Shown: positions 57,509 to 64,000 of the stretch, piece by piece
How the letters are laid out: every line of letters begins with the position of its first letter
Numbering within the stretch: position 1 is the stretch's first letter
DNA from: Gyromitra esculenta
Taxonomy: Eukaryota; Ascomycota; Pezizomycetes; Pezizales; Discinaceae
NCBI GenBank assembly: GCA_038503075.1
Contig: JBCAML010000006.1
Coordinates: 682,001 to 746,000 of the forward strand
Length of the DNA: 64,000 nt
Reading direction: 5' to 3'
Made by a program: the position numbers and the translations under genes
Notes under the pieces: model-generated
What the model was told of the DNA's origin: nothing
Seen by the model: only the letters and a program-made list of their open reading frames with translations
Database searches by the model: none

Positions 57509-58595
57509 ATGGGTTTACTTTTAATCTTAATCCACTACGTTGCCCCTTTATTGTGAGTTCTCCCCTGCTATTCATCTCCTCCATCTATGTTATCGATGGG
57601 CTAAATTTTTGGAGCTTGTAGTCTTGTTACAAGCCCGCTGACGAGTTATGCTGATCAAGTGAGTGCTTTGCCGAATGTTTATCACCGTGGCTTAAGGAAC
57701 CGAAACTGATTCTATTGGCCTTTGTGACAGATACGAAATATACACGTCACAAAATCTTCCCGTGGATTTTCACTTGATGTTGGTTGGCGTTGGAATGGGC
57801 TGTTCTTTCGACCTGAAGAGCATCGTTGTTTCGGCTAACACTTCAATTCATGACTGATAGACCCCTCTTATTATGCTTGTGGCTTCAATTCTTAGATGCT
57901 TTTATTGGCTAGGTTCCCGATTCGAAATCAGTTTGCTATTACAGAGTATGCACATGAATTTGTGTTTCTATTTACCTTGAGTGTAATGAACCGTGTTGAA
58001 CCTTAGGACACTTTTCTAGGCCTTATCATGATCGTTGTCCAACTGGTTCTGCTTAAAGTAGCCCTTGATTATCGATCGTACAACGATGGCGGAATTCCGT
58101 TTACAGGCTTAGTCGATCATACAAAACGGCCCTACAATTTCTGGCAATGGAGATCCCAAAGACCGTATGTTTTTACCCCAATCATTTTTTAGATTGTTAC
58201 TGCTCCACGACATCGCTAATTTCCGGACAAATAGGTACTGGGAGTTTATGGCTTACTTTGTCATTGTTACCACCGTTCTGCAGCTTTTCTTTGGCTCCTC
58301 TGAATTTTTTGTGGGCCTTCTTGGATACTGTGCCCTAGGAGTTGAAGCCATTCTCCCTATACCCCAGGTCCTAGCGAATCAAAAAGCCCGATCCTGCAAG
58401 GGCTTCCGTTTATCGGTACTTGTATCATGGCTTGTTGGCGATCTCATGAAGACCGCTTTCTTCTTCTCTTCAGACCATGTCGGACTACAATTCAAGCTAT
58501 GTGCTGGTATTCAATTCACACTCGATGCCTATCTCGGTGTGCAATTTTTCATGTTCGGGAACGAAGATACCATTAAGGGCACTGAGATGTCATAA
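57509..58595 (+). CDS. ANY1: PQ-loop repeat membrane protein (ANY1 / SLC66A2 type)
   Basis: Six exons, 57509-57552, 57622-57658, 57731-57778, 57861-57945, 58020-58164 and 58235-58595, give 239 residues in consistent phase. The exon 2 acceptor could instead be at 57634. Two PQ-loop units are visible: SYADQIRNIHVTKSSRGFSL followed by PLIMLVASILRCFYWLGSRF, and ALGVEAILPIPQVLANQKAR followed by GFRLSVLVSWLVGDLMKTAF. Several hydrophobic helices are present. Homologues sit in Golgi/endosomal membranes and affect lipid asymmetry; the direct activity is not established. A start further upstream in an unseen exon cannot be excluded. Confidence 0.85.
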
Positions 58596-59446
58596 AAGGA
58601 ATGAACAGGTGGCATCTCTGAGCACTTGTTTTCCTCCCTCTCCGCGGGTCTAGACTTACATTATATTAGTTTTCTGAAAATAGCCGGGAATTTAGATAGA
58701 CTATGGGAGTGACTAGCCGAAATAAGTACTCAGGCGTTGCGATGTGCTGGGAGATTAGATCTGGGACATTTAGTGCTATTGTTTATCGCCCCTGGAAAGT
58801 CTGGGCTAAATGCTCAATAATTTCCTGTTTATTTTTATAGCAAATGAAAGACATTTATAACTGAGTACCTCGACGCCCTCACCTGTTACTAGAATGTAGG
58901 CTGGTTTAACGTTTATGCCACTCAGCAAAATCTTACCTAGTTCTACCAAATAACCATATTCCGTCAGTTAGCCTTAAGGTCTGATACTTTGTAGCGATCT
59001 TCGCAGTGAACCCTCGATACCTTCCAGTGATTCTTTAGGCCTAGCGCTCACCTTTTAGCACATTTTTTAAGTTGAAAACAAATAGGTACCTTTAATAGCC
59101 TCCACTTCCAAGCCACTAGGCAACCCCTGCGTCATATTTTTCCCACGTAGTAAATCACAACAGTACAATCACCCTATTTAAATTCTGTTTATAGGAGTAA
59201 ACACTCTATAAGAACACGTGTAGCGGAACCAAAAATAACAGTATGTAAAAATAAGAATATCGGCTTGTAAGAATATTCTTAGAGATTAGAAAATTTAATT
59301 AGTGATATTCTTATAGGAAGGTAAGGGTTAGGGTTTATTGACACCTGATTTAGAGTAAATAGGAGTTGCAAGCGAGTGGATTTTTGATTTTCCTGTGTTC
59401 AAATTACCATTTACTCGCAATAGCAAGATTGAACATACACCATAAA
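58596..59446. other. Non-coding interval, no gene seen
   Basis: AAGAATATC/GATATTCTT inverted words at 59251-59312 may be an end of the pogo-like relic that follows. Confidence 0.4.
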
Positions 59447-59950
59447 ATGTCATTGAGTGTACCCAAACACAGACAAGCTTTTACGGATGCCAAGAGAAAA
59501 GAACTATGCGAGTGGTTTAATTTAGAATTAGACACAGTTGAAGTCCGCCCTCACTGGCAAAAAACATAGAAATGGTTTGCGAATACCCATGCCGGCAAGC
59601 GAATATCACAGTCAAATATCAGTAGAACTCTCAAGCGTTCAGCAGACCTACTTAAGCTGCCACTCACGGATCCTATGCAAAAAAATCGCCGAGATATTGC
59701 GTAGCCTATGTTAAATGAGGCTTTAATTGAGTGGCACAAAAGGATAGAGAAAAGAATACCAATTTCAGGAATAGTTTTAAAAGAAAAGGCAAAGACCTTT
59801 TTTACGGCTTTATACCCAGGTATGTAATATCTTTGTGTGCTCAAGTATAATGAAAATAATTAAATAAAATAAAATAGGAGAACCACATCCCATGTTTTCT
59901 GACGGATGGCTTGACACCTTTAAAAAACGGCATGCATCAATAAAATGAAA
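59447..59950 (+). pseudogene. Pogo/Fot1-like transposase N-terminus, degenerate
   Basis: From MSLSVPKHRQAFTDAKRKEL the frame shows a psq-type helix-turn-helix, with TAG at about 59567, WFANTHAGKRISQSNISRTL, and a CENP-B-type DNA-binding part (ALIEWHKRIEKRIPISGIV, then FSDGWLDTFKKRHAS). At least three stops; the DDE domain is absent. Confidence 0.65.
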
Positions 59951-60336
59951 TATTCCTTCTATTATACCTATTGGTAGCTTAGTTGGTTATGACTTGAGTT
60001 TGCTTACGATGCACACCTATGGACTAGCGTTCAATCCCCAACCATGTCGATTATTATTAATAAGATTCGGATTGGATGTTTGGTTTCCTTGTGTCATCAA
60101 TGGCCGACTCTTTCGATCGACACTTCTCCAATTCGCTTATATGTCATGTCGCCGGTTAATTCCAACAATCATGCCATACAATAATGAGAGGGGTAGGAGC
60201 GAAGGAAAGCGTTTCAGGGTCAATGGGATTTCTCCAAGTTAGTTAATGTTATTACATTGCCTTTGTATTCGACGCTTGACTACTATAAGTAGTCCAGTGT
60301 TCTACCGTTGAGAAGGGTCTTCTTCCTGATGATTAG
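59951..60336. other. Non-coding interval, no gene seen
   Basis: Only a short palindrome GACTACTATAAGTAGTC near 60278. Confidence 0.35.
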
Positions 60337-60672
60337 TGACGAAGAACGAGCCTTATCAATATTATATTGTTTCTAGCAAAAATTACTTCCTTGCAATTTA
60401 CTACTTTACTTGTGAATTACCTTTATCTCGCTTAGCAAGGCCTTGGCCCTTCAGCGTTAGTTATTAAACCTTACTATTGGAAGTTCTTCATGGAACTTTG
60501 CTCAATCCCTACCTTGAACCCTATGGTTATCTTTTTTCCGTTCATAAGAAGCAGTTAAGACTTGCGCCTGTGTATTGTGTTGCGGATAGCAACCGGGCAG
60601 GTTATAGTGTCTAGATTGTTATCTAAAGCTTCTCGGAGATTTCCTGTGTGGTAAGAAGTACTGGTCTTACAC
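60337..60672. repeat. About 340-bp dispersed repeat, copy 2
   Basis: Same orientation and nearly identical to 36246-36596. Confidence 0.65.
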
Positions 60673-61840
60673 CCTCCCTTAATTAAAGGAGGATAGGAAT
60701 GATAGGGAGGCATGGGAGACTCCTGGAGAATATGTAGCAGTCGTCTTGGGGCAGGGCAGGGCAATAATATTCCCTCGCAACTCGCCTCGATGGGGGCAGT
60801 GCCCGGACGGTGCCCTGCTCAAATGGTGCCCCGTTCTCAAATATTGCGGTGCCCCGACGGTGCCCCGCTCAAATGGTGCCCTGCCCTCTGATATTGTGGT
60901 TCCCCGTCGAGGCTTCGTTCAAATGGGGCCCCGTCCTTAGTGATACTAACATAGGGTAGCTTCATCACTACCAGGAGTATGTATTAACGTTAACTCAGTC
61001 TAGGTGCGCTCTTTAAAGGTGTATGTATGCCTACTAGCTGATGCATTTGAGGTGGCATATGAATAGAGAATTATATTCAAAATATTGATGCTAATCACAA
61101 TAGTATCCATCTAAGCCCAATAATATGCCCCTAATCCCTCTAGCTCATGATATTATCCTAACCCAAAACGCCAAAACGCCAAAAACGCCCAAATCAAGCC
61201 CATATAATCAATATCTAGACCAATAAGAAAACTCAATAGGAAACGACCCAATAGGAAATGAAGACCAAATAACCAAATAGGGAATAAAGCAAGGGAATCA
61301 GATCCAATAGGAAATATAAGAGGTAATCTAGGAAGTAATAAAGTAAGCAAGCAAGCAACAAGAAGCGATCAATAGGAAGAAGCAAAGCAAAAATTAAGAA
61401 TATAGTAGTTTCGGGGCATGTGGCGTTGTGGTGGGGCGCAAGGCTGCAGGCGCGGTAGGAGGCAGTGTCACGTGAGTGGTCACGTGGTATAAGGGTTAGG
61501 GTATCGCGGTGGTAGTGGAAGGTCATGTATATATATCTTTGGCGGGATCGTGGCCTTCGTACATCACCCACTACCATACCACTATTATTCTGTACTCTAT
61601 TATTCTCTATATACTACTCTCTACTCTATATACGGGTATATATACTATTATTCAGCCTACACCTTGGTGAGCTATTCTGGGCCTTTGCCTCTACCACGGA
61701 GCGTGCTTTGCACGTTGCTCGCAGACCCATTGGTGCTACGCCCCTAGGAAAGACATACCTGATGGAAGTCCACTTCAACGCGCACTCCTGCAGCGAAGAG
61801 GGAAGCGATGTCTGATCTCGAGGTTACTGCTAGGGCGCCC
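60673..61840. repeat. Intergenic stretch with a 50-bp minisatellite
   Basis: GACGGTGCCCYGCTCAAATG units start near 60802, 60852 and 60902 (about 50-bp period, 2.5 units). The remainder (to 61840) includes AATAGGAA-rich and TATATACT-rich tracts; no gene supported. Confidence 0.5.
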
Positions 61841-62566
61841 CTACCGCCCGTCTACAGTGTATGATACGGCGCATGTATTGCCATATACCCTCGAAATCCC
61901 CCCAGATCTCTTTCTCTCCCATGTATTGAGGAGCGCCATATCTTTTGTCTGAACTGTTTGGCGTTTGGCGTGGAAGGCGGCGTCCTGAGACACTGCAGAA
62001 GGTTAGTAGGTGGTAAGTATTAGGGTCAATGATCAATGAAACTTACTACTAAATTTGACTATTAGATGCTCCTCCGCAACATATTGCAGCGCTTCTACAG
62101 CTGTGGCTTCCCACCCCAGATGCTTCCCTGCAAAGTCGTCAGAAATCTCGCGAACCACTCGCGCAAATGGGGTGCAGGGAATGAGCAGATCCCCGTTTTT
62201 TTGATACTTGCCGATTTCAAACAGGGCACGTTGCCCTGGCTTACAGCGGTGTATGCCTTTGGGGATAGCCCCCTGAGCGCCTGTTCTTGGCTTCTAATGG
62301 GGCTTCTTGGTCTTGGCAGGATGGAGGTTGGAGGGGCCAGCGACGCCATTGTCGTTGTCGTTGTCAGAGTCAGAGCTGGAGTGATAGCTGGAGGAGTCGG
62401 AGGAGGAGGAGTCGGGCTCGACAACGGGGGGGTTGACAATGGGGGGGTCAGCAACGGGAGGGTCAGCAACAGGAGGGTCGGCAACCGGGGGGTCGGCAAC
62501 TGGGGAGTTGGGGGCGACTGCTGTGGCGGCATCTATCCGTTTCTGAACATTCTTTATGCAAGCCAT
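61841..62566 (-). CDS. Divergent histone H3 variant, CENP-A-like, with one in-frame TAG
   Basis: Exon 1 62566-62047, intron 62046-61993 (GTAAGT to TGCAG), exon 2 61992-61841: 223 codons with TAG at codon 91 (62296-62294). The N-terminal tail has five near-identical PVADP-type units and an acidic Ser/Asp stretch. The histone fold follows: HRCKPGQRALFEIGKYQK, PFARVVREISDDF, a loop 1 one residue longer than in H3, then GWEATAVEALQYVAEEHL with W where H3 has F; exon 2 gives FHAKRQTVQTKDM. The H3 spacing from helix 2 to HAKR is kept exactly. Those features are CENP-A hallmarks. The TAG may be a premature stop or part of a short unrecognised intron (CATTAG acceptor). A gene or young pseudogene. Confidence 0.6.
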
Positions 62567-62705
62567 AGTAGTGGTAGGAAAAGTAGTGGTTTTAGTAAGG
62601 TGGTAATAAGGTGTATGTAAAGCAGTAGCTAGGGCAGCAAGGCAGGGGCAGCGAGGAAGGTTGTAAGGAGATGGAGAAGAGAGAAGGGGATGAGGGATAT
62701 GCCCT

Positions 62706-62715
62706 CCTTATATAG
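62706..62715 (-). promoter_or_regulatory. TATA box and pyrimidine-rich leader of the H3-like gene
   Basis: Minus-strand CTATATAAGG lies 140 bp before ATG 62566, followed by a C/T-rich leader (62690-62600). Confidence 0.55.
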
Positions 62716-62859
62716 CCAATTATGGACCCCCCAGAAGCTTCCTCCATTTCTTTGAAGTCTTGATACGTCATAGGTTTCTTCTGCGAAGGTCCGAGCACGA
62801 AGCCTCCAGTATATACTAGATCGTCATATTATCATTGTTTTGCTGTGTATGGGCTTGAT

Positions 62860-63521
62860 TGCAAGGCTTGATTACAGGCTTTTCAGCGTATCAAAGTCAT
62901 ATATTCATATTTGCTGCACATGGGCCTGATCATGAGCTTTCTAGTTGATTCAGGACGTCATATATTGATTGCTTGCTTCCAATCGGCGCGATATTAGCCT
63001 CTGATTCAATTGAATGACGTTGAATGATATCTTATGAATAAGAAGGATCGTGACAAGTCATATTCCATGAAACTGAGAAGACAAGGATTACCTGCATATT
63101 CTTTGACTCGGTAGCAAGCTCAAGAACCTCCATATTGCTACCAAAGCAACCAATGATTCTTGGCTTTTTGGCGTATTAATGTTATCTATTAATATCTGCG
63201 GCGTATGTGCTTAATCGTGAACTTTCCAGTTGATCCAGGACGTCATATCTAGACTATTTGCTTCCAATAGACGCAATATTAGCCTGTTATTCAATAGAAT
63301 GACGTCAAATGATATCTTATGACCAAGGAAGTCATATTCCATGAAACTGCAATGACAAGGGTTACCTGCATATTCTTTGACTCGGTACCAAGCCCAGGAA
63401 CCTCCATATTGCTACCAAAGCGCCCAGGGATGCATAGGCCTTTCGGCGTATCAACGTCATATATGCTGCGAATGGGCTTGATTGCGAGCTTTCTAGTTGA
63501 TTCAGGACGTCATATATTGGT
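62860..63521. repeat. Satellite-like tandem repeat, about 270-285 bp unit
   Basis: GACGTCATAT marks recur at 62954, 63239 and 63506 (285 and 267 bp apart). Between them are repeated blocks such as CTTTGACTCGGTA, CCTCCATATTGCTACCAAAGC and AATGACGT. About 2.3 units, cut by the LINE derivative at 63522. Confidence 0.75.
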
Positions 63522-64000
63522 GGTTTTTTGTTTTTTTTTGTTAAAATCATTTGATTATTGTTTCTAGGTACAAAACCGCTTATGCAACACGAAGGTTATG
63601 AAGTCAAAAAACCTATCCCCACTAAATAAACACCCTTATCCGCCTGGGTAACAAGAGAGAACACAAAAGAGAAGCGAACCAAGTACTTCCAACAGAACAA
63701 GACGATGTTCGTGCGATAAACGACTTAATGGTGCAGGGAAAATTGACAACAAATGCCAGTAAGAGTAAAGAGACTTGTAAACAACAACAAAAAAACAATG
63801 AGAAACAGTAGAAGTAAGTCCACCATGAAGCCGCAATGGAAGTAAAGAGCAGCCAGGAAAAGATTCCAATCGAAGTTAGTTGGGGTTGAACAAGTATAAG
63901 TGAAATGACCTAAAGGTCCATCTGATCATCTGCCGGAGGGGGCGGTGAAAGCGTTTGAAGGGGGTGATGGGCAGCTGTTCAGGTGTGACTCATGGGGTCC
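63522..64000 (-). mobile_element. ORF1-only LINE derivative, continues past the window
   Basis: T-rich start (63522-63540), the conserved LINE 3' block to about 63620, a 3' UTR matching 42164-42450, then the ORF1 C-terminus (DDQMDL with TAG stop at about 63913) and CDGPHESHLNSC at the edge. There is no ORF2 between ORF1 and the tail. Confidence 0.8.

Noticed and set aside
62095..62532. Minus-strand Pro/Thr-rich 145-codon ORF
   Set aside because: Another frame of the same repeat-coding DNA; no conserved motif.
62066..62620. Plus-strand 184-codon ORF with Gly/Val/Asn repeats
   Set aside because: It is the antisense shadow of the PVADP repeats and histone fold of the minus-strand H3-like gene, which has splice sites and a promoter.

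Overview
The window looks like a transposon-rich stretch of a filamentous ascomycete genome. The evidence is split genes with 46-205 bp introns (GT-AG, often a CTAAC-like branch site), a QDE-1-type RNA-dependent RNA polymerase, URC4, SGT1, UBC7 and PQ-loop genes, chromodomain Ty3/Gypsy elements, CCHC LINEs and a Helitron. A Pezizomycetes host (truffle/morel type) is my inference and is not proven by the sequence.

Layout. 1-13.3 kb is one LINE interrupted three times by the same Gypsy family: a near-complete pol plus 3' LTR, a solo LTR, and a full gag-pol element on the minus strand. 13.3-17 kb is non-coding with fold-back elements. 17-33.3 kb is the main gene island: RdRP (+), UBC7 (-), a scramblase pseudogene, MITEs, URC4 (+) and SGT1 (+). 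33.8-44.1 kb is a patchwork of LTRs, LINE pieces, minisatellites and ORF1-only LINE derivatives. 44.7-51 kb is a decayed Helitron with an upstream multi-exon gene cut by a solo LTR. 51-57 kb is more nested LTRs, a gag remnant and a LINE ORF1 start. 57.5-58.6 kb is a PQ-loop membrane protein gene. 59-64 kb holds a pogo-like remnant, dispersed repeats, a divergent CENP-A-like histone H3 gene (-), a satellite-like repeat, and another ORF1-only LINE derivative running off the edge.

Most notable points. (1) The intact Gypsy element has a textbook -1 frameshift signal at gag/pol: a TTTAAAC heptamer abutting the gag stop, a 6-nt spacer and a perfect 8-bp hairpin. (2) Its LTR carries a 9-nt word perfectly complementary to the putative primer binding site next to the LTR, as expected for Tf1/sushi-type self-priming; a second LTR family does the same. 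(3) There are several LINE derivatives with ORF1 (gag) and the LINE 3' end but no ORF2. (4) There is a histone H3-fold gene with CENP-A hallmarks and a long acidic/proline repeat tail.

The RdRP is a likely component of small-RNA silencing. Many TE reading frames here are open or carry a single stop, so there is no strong mutational (RIP-like) erosion.
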